A program made the translations under genes and the position numbers. Positions 27,234 to 37,522 of a stretch of 64,000 nucleotides of DNA are shown in pieces. Every line of letters begins with the position of its first letter. Position 1 is the first letter of the stretch. This stretch comes from Cognatundibacterium aquatile (GTDB lineage: Bacteria > Pseudomonadota > Gammaproteobacteria > Burkholderiales > Burkholderiaceae_D): contig NZ_JACOFT010000002.1 of assembly GCF_014699135.1 (NCBI RefSeq), positions 310,001 to 374,000 of the forward strand, given 5' to 3'. The notes under the pieces are model-generated. The model did no database searches, was not told where the DNA came from, and was given only the letters and a program-made list of their open reading frames with translations.

Positions 27234-28346
27234 TCAGCGACCGCCCATACGGGTTTCACCAAACAAGGTTTTATATTCGCGTGGTTGTGAGCGCCAGTAT
27301 TGCGGTGGGACATCGACGTTTGCGCCCAACTTCGCCGCTGCATGCCACGGCCAGTGCGGGTCATACAGAATGCCACGGGCAATACCGATCAAGTCCGCTT
27401 GTCCTTGATTCAGAATGCTTTCTGCATGTTCGGCTTCGGTAATCAGCCCGACTGCAATCACTGGCATTGTTGTCACTTTCTTGATCGCTTCCGCAAAATG
27501 CACCTGATAACCGGGTTCCAATGGAATCTGTTGTAAAGGTGAAAGGCCACCGCTGGATACATGTATAAATGCGCAGCCCCGTTGCTCTAACTCTTTGGTA
27601 AAGACGCTGCTTTGCGCGACATCCCAGCCGCCGTCAACCCAGTCGCTGGCCGAAATCCGTATGCCCAGCGTATAGCCATCTGGCAGCACCGCTTTGACCG
27701 CATCAAATATCTCTAATGGAAAACGCAGACGGTTTTCCAGGCTGCCACCGTATTGATCTGTACGTTGATTCGACAATGGCGATAAAAACTGATGCATCAG
27801 ATAACCATGCGCGGCATGTAATTCGATTGCATCAATGCCGAGCCGGTGCGCACGTTTGGCCGCATCAACAAAAGCCTGTTTGACGCGTTCCAATCCGGCT
27901 GCATCCAGCGCCAGCGGCGCGGTTTCTTTGGCGTTGTGTGGAATCGCAGACGCTGACACGGTTTGCCAGCCACCATCCGCTTCGGCAATCAACTGGCCGC
28001 CATCCCATGGCCGTTGACTGGATGCTTTTCTGCCGGCATGTGCCAGTTGTACTGCGATTGGCATAGCCGAATATTGACGTACCGACTGTAAAACCTTACC
28101 CAGCGCGGCTTCCGTTGCATCTGACCAGAGACCGACATCGTATGGCGAAATGCGACCCGCAGGCTCGACTGCTGTTGCTTCGATAATCAGCATACCCGCA
28201 CCAGAAGTGGCAAGGCTGCCAAGATGCATCAGATGCCAGTCGCCGACTGCACCGTCAACGGCGGAATACTGACACATAGGGGCAATGATGATGCGGTTTT
28301 TTAGAGTGAGGTTGCCGAGTTTGACAGGAGAAAAGAGGGTGCTCAT
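27234..28346 (-). CDS. NADH:flavin oxidoreductase, Old Yellow Enzyme family (YqjM-like)
   Basis: The 370-residue FMN-dependent ene-reductase folds as a TIM barrel. Visible motifs are FSPVKLGNLTLKNRIIIAPMCQYSA at the start in split form (KNRIIIAPMCQYSA), the QLAHAGRKAS block, the substrate-binding HAAHGYLMHQFLSP (paired histidines), YGGSLENRLRFPLE and the phosphate-binding LITEAEHAE ... GIARGILYDPHWPWHAA. The APMCQYSA form with a cysteine places it in the YqjM/XenA class. Such enzymes reduce activated alkenes and help against electrophilic stress. It is transcribed divergently from a nitroreductase gene. Confidence 0.93.
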   Translation of the reverse strand: MSTLFSPVKLGNLTLKNRIIIAPMCQYSAVDGAVGDWHLMHLGSLATSGAGMLIIEATAVEPAGRISPYDVGLWSDATEAALGKVLQSVRQYSAMPIAVQLAHAGRKASSQRPWDGGQLIAEADGGWQTVSASAIPHNAKETAPLALDAAGLERVKQAFVDAAKRAHRLGIDAIELHAAHGYLMHQFLSPLSNQRTDQYGGSLENRLRFPLEIFDAVKAVLPDGYTLGIRISASDWVDGGWDVAQSSVFTKELEQRGCAFIHVSSGGLSPLQQIPLEPGYQVHFAEAIKKVTTMPVIAVGLITEAEHAESILNQGQADLIGIARGILYDPHWPWHAAAKLGANVDVPPQYWRSQPREYKTLFGETRMGGR

Positions 28347-28560
28347 TTTTTAGATCCCAGGCAAAAAAAGAAAACAAATGGATGTGTAAAAAGGAATTCA
28401 AGGCCAAGATAACGGTAGCCCGAACTGTAAATTATCAGTAGCCATTATGCCGAAAGATCAATGAAACTGCTGGCAGCAGCTTTTTTTGTAGTCGGTATCC
28501 CGCCGAAACTTATTTGTGTTGAGCAATGACACAGAGTCAGAAGTGCCTTAAAACGTACTG

Positions 28561-28636
28561 AAAATACTCCCGGGGAGTATTTTTATAGCGCCTTATTTAT
28601 CAAGGAGGTTATGGGGTAAAAAGCCATATACTCCCC
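28561..28636 (+). repeat. Intergenic palindromic repeat, copy 3 (ATACTCCCC family)
   Basis: Begins with the near-perfect palindrome AAAATACTCCC-G-GGGAGTATTTT (28561-28583), then the core TAGCGCCTTATTTATCAAGG, then GGGTAAAAAGCC, ending with ATACTCCCC (28628-28636). The TCAAGGA...GGTAAAAAG arrangement is shared with copy 5. It lies between divergent genes. Confidence 0.88.
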
Positions 28637-28723
28637 AAAAAATGTGTTTTCTATAGAAAATATCGGCGCTATCGCTGACGATGCTCTCGTTCAGATTTTT
28701 GCAATGGGACGAAAAAAGCCCTC

Positions 28724-28754
28724 TTGTGAAACAAATGGCGCAACCTGATATAGT
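28724..28754 (+). promoter_or_regulatory. Possible promoter of the nitroreductase gene
   Basis: TTGTGA (28724-28729) stands 17 bp before GATATA and 19 bp before TATAGT. It is about 95 bp ahead of the start codon. Neither hexamer pair is ideal, so this is a weak call. Confidence 0.3.
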
Positions 28755-28849
28755 AGTCCTAATCAGAACGAATATTCCGTTGCAACGGGTTACTACGTGC
28801 GATGGAAAATCAGATCTGACCAAGATCAATCTCTTATCGAAAGCCAGTA

Positions 28850-29488
28850 ATGTCCGATTTAATTCAAAAATTGAAATGGCGCTATGCGACCAAAAAAATG
28901 AACCCAGCCAAGGCGGTACCACAAGAAAAAGTGGATCGTATTCTTGAAGCGATCCGCCTGACCGCAACTTCCAGTGGTTTGCAACCATACGAAGTGCTGG
29001 TAGTGACGAATGCTGAAATTCGTGAAAAAATCAAAGCCATCGGCTGGAATCAGGCACAGATCACTGAAGGCTCACACTTGCTGGTGTTTGCCGCATGGGA
29101 TAACTACACAGCCGAACGCATCAACATGATGTTTGATCTGACCAACGATGAGCGCGGATTCAAAAACGAAGGATGGGAAAACTATCGCAACATGCTGCTG
29201 TCGACTTACCCAGCACGTGATGCAGAAACGAACTACCAGCACGCTGCGCGTCAGGCTTATATTGGCCTCGGTACTGCGCTGGTTGCTGCAGCCGAAGAAC
29301 AAGTCGACAGCACACCGATGGAAGGTTTTGATCCAGCCGCGCTGGACGACATCCTCGGTCTGCGCGCCAAAGGCTTGCGCAGCGTCGTGATCCTGCCATT
29401 GGGCTATCGCGAAGAAGACAAAGACTGGTTAGTTAATCTGAAAAAAGTCCGTCGTCCGACTGCAAAATTTGTCACCGAAGTCAAATAA
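28850..29488 (+). CDS. NAD(P)H nitroreductase family protein (NfsB-like)
   Basis: The 212-residue FMN-dependent protein begins MSDLIQKLKWRYATKKMNPA and has RLTATSSGLQPYEVLVV (FMN contact), QAYIGLGTALVAAAEE and LPLGYREEDKDW, matching the NfsB/YodC-like nitroreductases that reduce nitroaromatics and quinones. The natural substrate is unknown. Its divergent neighbour, an OYE reductase, also handles electrophilic or nitro compounds, suggesting a common detoxification role. A terminator follows at 29541. Confidence 0.9.
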   Translation: MSDLIQKLKWRYATKKMNPAKAVPQEKVDRILEAIRLTATSSGLQPYEVLVVTNAEIREKIKAIGWNQAQITEGSHLLVFAAWDNYTAERINMMFDLTNDERGFKNEGWENYRNMLLSTYPARDAETNYQHAARQAYIGLGTALVAAAEEQVDSTPMEGFDPAALDDILGLRAKGLRSVVILPLGYREEDKDWLVNLKKVRRPTAKFVTEVK

Positions 29489-29540
29489 TCCATTTTGACG
29501 GTGCATCCGCGTTGCTGTGAAAAGCATGCGGATAAAATAA

Positions 29541-29572
29541 AAAAGCTGCGATGAAAATCGCAGCTTTTTTTG
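29541..29572 (+). terminator. Intrinsic terminator after the nitroreductase gene
   Basis: AAAAAGCTGCGAT pairs with ATCGCAGCTTTTT around a GAAA tetraloop, followed by T residues. Confidence 0.9.
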
Positions 29573-29656
29573 TGTCACAGTTCCTGCAATGGAACATCAA
29601 GCCCGGGGATGCGCACTTTGTCCGGCATGCAAACAGATAAAAGACGTTGGGTGAAT

Positions 29657-30244
29657 TTAATTTCCCTGCAGATTTGTGATAATTTTAAACGGCCGGTATT
29701 CGCCAATTTTAGGATCAAAAACGTCTTTGGTTTCAAACGAGATTTTCACAGTTTTGCCAATCAGGGTTTTGTATGAAGCTGCCAGATCCAGATTACTGTT
29801 CACCTGCGTCAGCCAGATATATTTACTGACTTTTCCAGATGCTTCCTGCAAAGAAAATACGACAAAGTTATCCTCATCGACCTTATTGATTTTTCCGCTG
29901 ACAGAGCCGCGTGCCTCCAACGCCTCTGTGCTTAACTTTATTAAGGTAGCGGGACATACGGACGCCATTCGTGCACCGACAAGCTCGCCCGTTTTTTGCC
30001 CATCTTTCATGGGATTATTCATATCGACCTGATGATCTTTCAGTATTTTCAGTTTGTCGTCCGGAGTGGCTGATTGCAATATACAAAATCCTACCTGCAT
30101 CGTTATCGACTGCTTATTGATATTTTCCGGAAGTTTTTCTACACATTCGCAAGAGCGCTTTGCCATTGCATCGAGATAATCCTGCGCGTTGACATTGTGT
30201 ACGGTGGCAAAGGATAACAAAGCGGATAAGAGAAATTTCATCAT
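29657..30244 (-). CDS. Secreted protein of unknown function with conserved cysteines
   Basis: I do not recognise this 195-residue protein. It starts with a signal peptide (MMKFLLSALLSFATVHNVNA, cleavage expected before QDYLD). The mature part has a Cys-rich helical N-domain (RSCECVEKL, VGFCILQ, ASVCPATL) and, from about residue 110, a beta-rich domain of OB-like appearance (SGKINKVDEDNFVVFSLQ, YIWLTQVNSN, GKTVKISFETKDVFDPK). The CxC ... C ... CP pattern resembles small secreted proteins I associate with Bacteroidota. It looks AT-richer than its neighbours and stands alone. Its location is probably periplasmic. Confidence 0.75.
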   Translation of the reverse strand: MMKFLLSALLSFATVHNVNAQDYLDAMAKRSCECVEKLPENINKQSITMQVGFCILQSATPDDKLKILKDHQVDMNNPMKDGQKTGELVGARMASVCPATLIKLSTEALEARGSVSGKINKVDEDNFVVFSLQEASGKVSKYIWLTQVNSNLDLAASYKTLIGKTVKISFETKDVFDPKIGEYRPFKIITNLQGN

Positions 30245-30582
30245 AAAAATAAGTTTCCAGAAGTGGGAAAATGACAGTTGAAATAGCGTAGTAATGTGAA
30301 TTTTACAATGCGACTTGTATGTTCAGATAAATATTTGCTGAGAGTGGCGTCTGGCCTCGCTGTCACGTGTTGATCTATCCGCCCAAGTTACGTCGATACC
30401 GACGCCATGTTTTTCTGCTGCCAATACCCCTGTTCTCACACTAAGCAAATACAGCACTTGACTTCGTTCCACTCATGCCCATTTTGTATGAGGTATGCAA
30501 TCAGCATACAAGCATATTCTGCAGGGCTGGGCTGACAGGTATTTGCGGTCAGAGATGACGTTGAATGAAATGGAGCGCAAAT
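30245..30582. other. Divergent intergenic region with an operator-like dyad upstream of mtfA
   Basis: The 338-bp gap has no convincing gene. A dyad GTATGC-aatca-GCATAC lies at 30493-30509, with an overlapping TTGTATG at about 30485-30490, about 75 bp before the mtfA start. TTGACT near 30458 could be a -35 box but has no good -10 at 16-18 bp. Confidence 0.45.
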
Positions 30583-31422
30583 ATGGGGTGGTTGTTATTC
30601 ATTACGGTGGCATTAATCCTGGGCGTATTCGTTGCGCCGCGCGCCCGGCTGCGGTACGTGTTGTCACGGGCGTTTCCTTTGAATTATTCAAAAATTCTGC
30701 GCAAGAATTTGCCTGTGTACAAACACATGCCAACGGATTTGCAGATGCAATTGAAACGTCGCATACGTCAGTTTTTATATCAGAAAACCTTTGTCGGTTG
30801 TGATGGTCTGATCGTCACCGATGAGATCAGGGTCACGATTGCAGGCAAAGCCTGTCTGCTCTTGCTGAATCGTGCCTCGGACGTGTATCCGCAACTGACG
30901 CATGTGCTGGTGTATCCGTCCGCATTTGTCGCGCCGCGCAAAGAGATGCATAGCGGTGGGGTGGTCACGCATACGAATCAAGGCCTCAGCGGCGAATCCT
31001 GGAGCGATGGCCGCGTGATTCTGGCCTGGGATCAGGCGGCGCATAATGCCGAGACGGAAGCGCGCGGGCAAGACGTGGTATTGCATGAATTTGCACATCA
31101 GCTCGATAGCGAAACTGGCAGTACAAATGGCGCACCGGCACTGCCGAATGCGGCGGCCTACCAGGCGTGGTCGCAAGTGATGGCGACAGAGTTTACCCGC
31201 TTGCAACAGGCGATACAGTCGCGTCACCCACATGATCATCTACACCATCAGCAGCCTTATCCTGATGTGATAGATCCTTACGGCGCGACGAATCCGGCAG
31301 AATTTTTTGCCGTCACCACCGAAGCATTTTTCAAGAAAAGTGCGGCACTGGCTTTGCATCATCCGGCCTTATTTACGCAATTGAAAAGCTACTACTGCGT
31401 TGATCCGCGTGAGTGGGCTTGA
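30583..31422 (+). CDS. mtfA: Zinc-dependent peptidase, MtfA family (M90)
   Basis: MtfA is a zinc aminopeptidase that in E. coli binds and inactivates the Mlc repressor of the glucose PTS. The 279-residue product has a hydrophobic N-terminus (residues 2-18), the family block AGKACLLLLNR, and the metal motif HEFAHQLD with His168, Glu169 and His172, followed by NPAEFFAVTTEAFF with a third ligand Glu. The start at 30583 is chosen because GGAG lies 7 nt upstream; ATG at 30565 is an alternative. The physiological partner here is not known. Confidence 0.92.
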   Translation: MGWLLFITVALILGVFVAPRARLRYVLSRAFPLNYSKILRKNLPVYKHMPTDLQMQLKRRIRQFLYQKTFVGCDGLIVTDEIRVTIAGKACLLLLNRASDVYPQLTHVLVYPSAFVAPRKEMHSGGVVTHTNQGLSGESWSDGRVILAWDQAAHNAETEARGQDVVLHEFAHQLDSETGSTNGAPALPNAAAYQAWSQVMATEFTRLQQAIQSRHPHDHLHHQQPYPDVIDPYGATNPAEFFAVTTEAFFKKSAALALHHPALFTQLKSYYCVDPREWA

Positions 31423-31460
31423 GTGGGTTTTAGTGACTATGCGTGATTGGATGCAGATGT

Positions 31461-31489
31461 AAAAAAGGGACGCGATGTGCGTCCCTTTT
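31461..31489. terminator. Bidirectional intrinsic terminator
   Basis: AAAAGGGACGC and GCGTCCCTTTT flank a GATGT loop between the convergent mtfA and ABC-F genes. Confidence 0.9.
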
Positions 31490-31514
31490 GATATGCTAAG
31501 CCATCACGTCAGCC

Positions 31515-33503
31515 TTAAACAGCAGCTTCCAGAAACTCTTGCTGCTCCAGCCAGTCGGCTTCGATCTGGGATAATTCCTTCACCAGATAAGCCTGATCCA
31601 GTAGCAAAGTTTTCAGTTTTTCCTTGTTGGCATCGCTGTAGATGTCGCTGTCTTCGAGCTGCACATCGATGTCTTTCTTTTTGCTATTGAGCTTAGCCAT
31701 CTCGTCTTCCAGACGTTTGATACGTGCCTCGATAGGCTTGCGCACATTTGCCAGACGCTGACGTTCTTCGGCATCACGTTTGCGCTGTTCCTTATCATCG
31801 ACCTTGGCAACCGGAATCGATTTGGCGAGTGGCAGGCTGGCTTCTTTCTTTTCTTTCTGCGGTAATGCTGCAGGCGTGGCGGCTTTTTCCAGTTTGTTTT
31901 TAAACAGCCAGTCTTTGTAATCGTCGAGATCGCCATCGAAGGGCTGCAATTTACCATCGGCGACGATGATGAATTCGTCAGTCGTTGCGCGCAGCAAATG
32001 CCGGTCATGCGACACCACGACCAGCGTGCCTTCAAACTGCGCCAGCGCATCGGTCAGGGCTTCGCGTGTTTCCAGATCCAGATGGTTGGTCGGTTCATCG
32101 AGCAGCAGCAGGTTAGGGCGTTGCCAGACGATCATCGCCAGCGCCAGCCGGGCTTTTTCTCCGCCAGAAAATGGTTTGATCGGGCTGGTGACCATGGTGC
32201 CAGGGAAGTTGAAACCACCGAGGAAATTACGCAATTCCTGCTCACGTACATCCGGCGCAATATGGGCCAGATGCCACAAAGGCGATTCGTCGTGGCGCAG
32301 CATTTCGACCTGGTGCTGGGCAAAATAGCCGATCGACAGGCCTTTACCAGTTTGCATGGTGCCATGCAGTGGCGGAATATCACCGACGATGGTTTTGATC
32401 AGCGTTGATTTACCGGCGCCATTCACCCCGAGCAAACCGATACGCTGGCCGATTTGCAGAGAAAACTTCACATCGCTGACGATGCATTTTTCTGTGAAGC
32501 TGTGATCGGTGGCAGATTCGATACGATAGCCGCAATCGACATCTTCCATCACCAGCATAGGATTCGGTGCGCTGAGTGGTTCGCGGAATTCAAATGAAAA
32601 TTCAGCGGCAGCCCGCAGCGGTGCCAATTCTTCCATCTTAGCCAGCGCTTTGATCCGGCTTTGCGCTTGTTTTGCCTTGGAAGCTTTGGCGGCAAAACGG
32701 CTGATGAAGGATTCCAGATGGGCGCGCTTGCGGTTTTGTTTCTCTATCGTTCCAGCCGCCAGAATCAGCTGCGCTGCGCGTTGGCGTTCGAACGCCGAAT
32801 AGTTACCGGAATAGCGTTTGAGTTTGCGTTCATCGATATGCACGATGACATTCGCCACGCCGTCAAGAAAATCGCGGTCATGTGAAATGATGATCAGCGT
32901 ACCGGCATAGCGTTTCAGCCAGTCTTCTAGCCAGATGATGGCATCCAGATCCAGATGGTTGGTCGGTTCATCGAGCAGCAGCAAATCCGATTTGCACATC
33001 AGTGCCTGCGCCAGATTGAGCCGCATACGCCAGCCACCGGAAAAACTGGCGACGGATTCTTCGAGTTGTTCAAGTTTGAAGCCGAGGCCGATCAGTAATT
33101 GTTCGGCGCGTGAACGCACGGTGTAGGCGTCGGCATCCGCCAGCGATCCGTACAGATTGCCAATGGCGATGCCATTGTCGTGGCTTTCAGGCTGAGCTTC
33201 GAGTCCGGCTAATTCGGCTTCGAGTTTGCGCAAAGTGACATCGCCATCAATGGCGTAATCAATCGCGCTGCGTTCGAGTGGCGGGGTTTCTTGCGCGACG
33301 TGGGCGAGTTGCCATTTGGCCGGAAATTCTATGCTGCCCTGATCCGGATGCAGCTCGCCGCGCAACATCGCAAACAAACTGGATTTGCCCGCGCCATTGG
33401 AGCCGATCAGGCCGATTTTGTCGCCGGGATTGAGCGTGACATCGACGCTATCGAATAAGGGCTTGGTGCCACGGGCGAGAACGACTTGCTGCAAACGTAT
33501 CAT
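31515..33503 (-). CDS. ABC-F family ATPase (YheS-like)
   Basis: ABC-F proteins carry two ATPase domains without a membrane part and act on the ribosome. This 662-residue protein has the first Walker A GSNGAGKSS near residue 35, signature FSGGWRMRLNLAQ, Walker B LLLLDEPTNHLDLDA, an interdomain linker with KAKQAQSRIKAL, the second Walker A GVNGAGKST, signature FSGGEKARLAL and a second Walker B. The C-terminal charged coiled coil (about residues 560-655) and overall similarity to E. coli YheS support the subgroup call. A copy of the repeat element lies 15 bp before its start codon. Confidence 0.93.
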   Translation of the reverse strand: MIRLQQVVLARGTKPLFDSVDVTLNPGDKIGLIGSNGAGKSSLFAMLRGELHPDQGSIEFPAKWQLAHVAQETPPLERSAIDYAIDGDVTLRKLEAELAGLEAQPESHDNGIAIGNLYGSLADADAYTVRSRAEQLLIGLGFKLEQLEESVASFSGGWRMRLNLAQALMCKSDLLLLDEPTNHLDLDAIIWLEDWLKRYAGTLIIISHDRDFLDGVANVIVHIDERKLKRYSGNYSAFERQRAAQLILAAGTIEKQNRKRAHLESFISRFAAKASKAKQAQSRIKALAKMEELAPLRAAAEFSFEFREPLSAPNPMLVMEDVDCGYRIESATDHSFTEKCIVSDVKFSLQIGQRIGLLGVNGAGKSTLIKTIVGDIPPLHGTMQTGKGLSIGYFAQHQVEMLRHDESPLWHLAHIAPDVREQELRNFLGGFNFPGTMVTSPIKPFSGGEKARLALAMIVWQRPNLLLLDEPTNHLDLETREALTDALAQFEGTLVVVSHDRHLLRATTDEFIIVADGKLQPFDGDLDDYKDWLFKNKLEKAATPAALPQKEKKEASLPLAKSIPVAKVDDKEQRKRDAEERQRLANVRKPIEARIKRLEDEMAKLNSKKKDIDVQLEDSDIYSDANKEKLKTLLLDQAYLVKELSQIEADWLEQQEFLEAAV

Positions 33504-33518
33504 ATAAACTTAAAATAA

Positions 33519-33592
33519 GGGGAGTATGTTGCTTTTTGCTGTAATTGTCAGCGTAAATAAAGGGCTTTTAAATATACTCCGGGGAGTATATT
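33519..33592 (-). repeat. Intergenic palindromic repeat, copy 4 (ATACTCCCC family, inverted)
   Basis: Read on the minus strand it begins with AATATACTCC-CC-GGAGTATATT (33592-33571), then AAGCCCTTTATTTACGCTGA, then AGCAAAAAGC, ending with ATACTCCCC (33527-33519). The TTTACGCTGACAAT core matches copy 2. It lies immediately upstream of the ABC-F start codon, so the ABC-F promoter or leader must lie in or across it. Confidence 0.85.
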
Positions 33593-33599
33593 TTGGGTG

Positions 33600-33631
33600 A
33601 AAACTGGGCAAATGACGCTTTGCCCAGTTTT
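33600..33631. terminator. Hairpin terminator after prmB
   Basis: AAAACTGGGCAAA and TTTGCCCAGTTTT form a perfect 13-bp stem around TGACGC. On the minus strand it follows prmB and precedes the repeat element and the ABC-F gene. A second GC-rich dyad (TCGCCGCC/GGCGGCGA, 33697-33725) lies closer to the prmB stop but lacks a T run. Confidence 0.75.
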
Positions 33632-33734
33632 CTTAACCATTGTTATTACCGCTACTACTCGTATTGCGTGGTTGCGATTTACTGTGATTTTTGCGATCGC
33701 CGCCGGAATACTGACCTGGCGGCGAGCATCTGCA

Positions 33735-34637
33735 TCAGGCGGTGAACTTTGCCAGATCGTGCGCTTCGACCAGAAATACCATATCGTCACCGGCACTGGT
33801 CGATAACCAGGTCATATTCAGATCGGCGAAAGCGGCTTCTGCAAACGCGCGTTCATTGCCGATTTCTACCATCAGCAAACCATTTTTCGTCAAGCGCTGC
33901 GCCGCGCCAGCAACAATTTTACGCACCAGATCCATGCCATCATCGCCCCCTGCCAGCGCGATTTGTGGTTCATGCCGGTATTCTTGTGGCAGTTTATCCA
34001 TAGAGCCGGAATTCACGTACGGTGGATTCGTAATGATCAGATCGTATTTTTTATCCGGCACATTGGTGTACAGATCGGATGCGATCAGCGTGATGCGATC
34101 CTGCAATTCATATTTGCTGACATTGCGTTCGGCAACGGCCAGCGCATCGGCTGAAATATCAATCGCATCGACATGCGCGTTCTGGAACATGTCCGCCAGC
34201 ATGATAGAGAGGCAGCCGGAACCCGTACAGAGTTCGAGGATGTTGCTGATATTGTCGGGATCGCTGACCCATGGTGAAAAGTGATCAGGAATTAATTCAG
34301 CAATGAAGGAACGCGGCACGATCACGCGTTCATCGACGTAGAAATTATACGTGCCCAGCCAGGCTTCATTGGTCAGATATGATGCTGGCACGCGATCAGT
34401 GGCGCGGCGTTCTATCACGCGCAGGGCGGCGTCGATCTCTGAGGTCAATAAATTGGCGTCTAAAAACGGCTCGATTTTATCCAGTGGCAGATGCAGCGTA
34501 TGCAGTAACAGATAGGCGGCTTCGTCCAGCGCATTGCTGCTGCCATGACCAAAAAACAGTTGTTCTTTGGTGAAGCGGCTGACTGCATAACGCAACAAAT
34601 CGCGCAGGGTTTTAAAAGTAGAGGCGGGTGTCGTCAT
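33735..34637 (-). CDS. prmB: Ribosomal protein L3 N5-glutamine methyltransferase
   Basis: PrmB methylates a glutamine of ribosomal protein L3. The 300-residue product has the N-terminal helical domain (TFKTLRDLLRYAVSRF), the SAM-binding LELCTGSGCLSIMLA and the catalytic NPPY motif in IITNPPYVNSGSM. The ATG at 34637 fits the family start; an in-frame ATG at 34655 adds six residues. It is downstream of dapE on the same strand, 96 bp away. Confidence 0.94.
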   Translation of the reverse strand: MTTPASTFKTLRDLLRYAVSRFTKEQLFFGHGSSNALDEAAYLLLHTLHLPLDKIEPFLDANLLTSEIDAALRVIERRATDRVPASYLTNEAWLGTYNFYVDERVIVPRSFIAELIPDHFSPWVSDPDNISNILELCTGSGCLSIMLADMFQNAHVDAIDISADALAVAERNVSKYELQDRITLIASDLYTNVPDKKYDLIITNPPYVNSGSMDKLPQEYRHEPQIALAGGDDGMDLVRKIVAGAAQRLTKNGLLMVEIGNERAFAEAAFADLNMTWLSTSAGDDMVFLVEAHDLAKFTA

Positions 34638-34733
34638 AGGATTCTTTCTTGCCATGGCATCGCCTGAATGGTGTCGTTGCTGTGACGGATTCAGGCGGAT
34701 GCACGGTGATTTTTCTGCTGAAATTACTGAAAT

Positions 34734-36250
<1,517 letters not shown>

Positions 36251-36266
36251 GTTGCGTGTATTGGCT

Positions 36267-37409
36267 TTATGCGTTCAGGGTAAATTCAGTGAAAGATGCT
36301 TCTTCTCTTTCTTCTGGCTCTGGCTCGGGTTGCGGCTGAGGCGTGCCTGAGGCTTCATTATTCAACAGCCACAACAAGTTATTGGCGGAGTCTGCATTTG
36401 CCAATCCTTCTTCTTTGCTGATCAGGCCTTGTTTAATCAGTTTCATCAATGCCAGCTCAAACGTTTGCGAACCTGGCGACAAGCTCTTTTCTATCGCTTC
36501 TTTGATCTGGAAAATATCGCCTTTTTCGATCAGCTCGGAAACATAACGGGTATTCAGCATGATTTCGATTGCGGGACAGCGACCGCCATCCGTCGAGCGA
36601 ATCAGGCGTTGAGAAATAATCGCCCGGATAGAGGATGCCAGATCAAGCAATAAGGCTGAGCGGTTTTCCATAGGGAAGAAACTGATGATACGGTTCAGCG
36701 CCTGATAACTATTGTTTGCATGCAAGGTCGCCAATACCAGATGGCCGGACTGCGCATACGCAATCGCCGACATCATGGTATTCAGATCGCGAATCTCACC
36801 AATCAAAATACAATCCGGTGCCTGACGTAAGGAATTTCTTAATGCCGTTTCAAGGCTGTCGGAATCGGTGCCGACTTCGCGCTGATTGACGATCGATTTT
36901 TTACTGTGAAACAGGTATTCAATCGGATCTTCGATGGTCAGGATGTGGCCTGTTTTGACTTCATTGCGGTAATCCAGCATCGAGGCAATGGTGGTCGATT
37001 TACCTGAGCCAGTCGCACCGACAACCAGGATCAGGCCGCGTTTTTCCATGATCAGTTCGGGTAATACAGGCGGCAAATTCAATGTGTTCAGCGCCGGAAT
37101 ATTTCCCGGTACAAAACGGAATACAGCTGAAAAAGAACCACGTTGGCGAAACGCGGAAAGACGGAAACGACCGATACCTGGTGCACCGATACCGATATTG
37201 AGCTCATTTTCACGTTCGAGTGTGGCGAGGTGTTCGGCGGAAACCACCTCTGCCAACAAAGACAGAATATTTGCCTGATCCATTTTTTGCTGATTAATCG
37301 GCAGCAGATTGCCATTAATCTTCAAATGCACAGGTGAATTGATGGCAAAAAACATGTCTGACGCATGTTTTTCTTTCATCAGCTGAAATAAACGTTCCAT
37401 TGCCGCCAT
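36267..37409 (-). CDS. pilU: Type IV pilus retraction ATPase, PilU-like
   Basis: PilU is a cytoplasmic hexameric ATPase that helps PilT retract type IV pili. The 380-residue product has the Walker A GATGSGKST near residue 130, an Asp box (TIEDPIEYLFHSKKSIVNQRE), Walker B LIGEIRD and the His box HLVLATLHANNS. The C-terminus has a Pro-Glu tail (PQPQPEPEPEE). Assignment to PilU rather than PilT rests on length and on MERLFQLMKEKHASDMFF at the start. pilT is not in the window. It is embedded among dap genes, 16 bp from the yffB-like gene. Confidence 0.88.
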   Translation of the reverse strand: MAAMERLFQLMKEKHASDMFFAINSPVHLKINGNLLPINQQKMDQANILSLLAEVVSAEHLATLERENELNIGIGAPGIGRFRLSAFRQRGSFSAVFRFVPGNIPALNTLNLPPVLPELIMEKRGLILVVGATGSGKSTTIASMLDYRNEVKTGHILTIEDPIEYLFHSKKSIVNQREVGTDSDSLETALRNSLRQAPDCILIGEIRDLNTMMSAIAYAQSGHLVLATLHANNSYQALNRIISFFPMENRSALLLDLASSIRAIISQRLIRSTDGGRCPAIEIMLNTRYVSELIEKGDIFQIKEAIEKSLSPGSQTFELALMKLIKQGLISKEEGLANADSANNLLWLLNNEASGTPQPQPEPEPEEREEASFTEFTLNA

Positions 37410-37430
37410 GATGATTCCTTTTCTGAGAGT

Positions 37431-37468
37431 AAATTAGCCGGACCACCATCGTGACCCGGCTAATTTCT
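37431..37468 (-). terminator. Possible terminator after dapD
   Basis: AAATTAGCCGG and CCGGCTAATTT form an 11-bp stem around a 16-nt loop between dapD and pilU. On the minus strand the T run after it is short, so termination may be weak. Confidence 0.6.
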
Positions 37469-37522
37469 TCTTTCAATAAATGGTAAGACCCAAACCTGTT
37501 TATTAGTCAGTCCATCAACGAA

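Larger units (their letters stand above)
28347..28849. other. Divergent intergenic region (OYE-type reductase / nitroreductase)
   Basis: The 503-bp gap contains repeat copy 3 (28561-28636) and a possible promoter for the nitroreductase at 28724-28754. I see no gene in it. Confidence 0.5.

Noticed and set aside
33597-33806. A 69-codon frame on the + strand between the ABC-F gene and prmB
   Set aside because: It runs through the prmB terminator and then antisense into prmB, and has no ribosome binding site.
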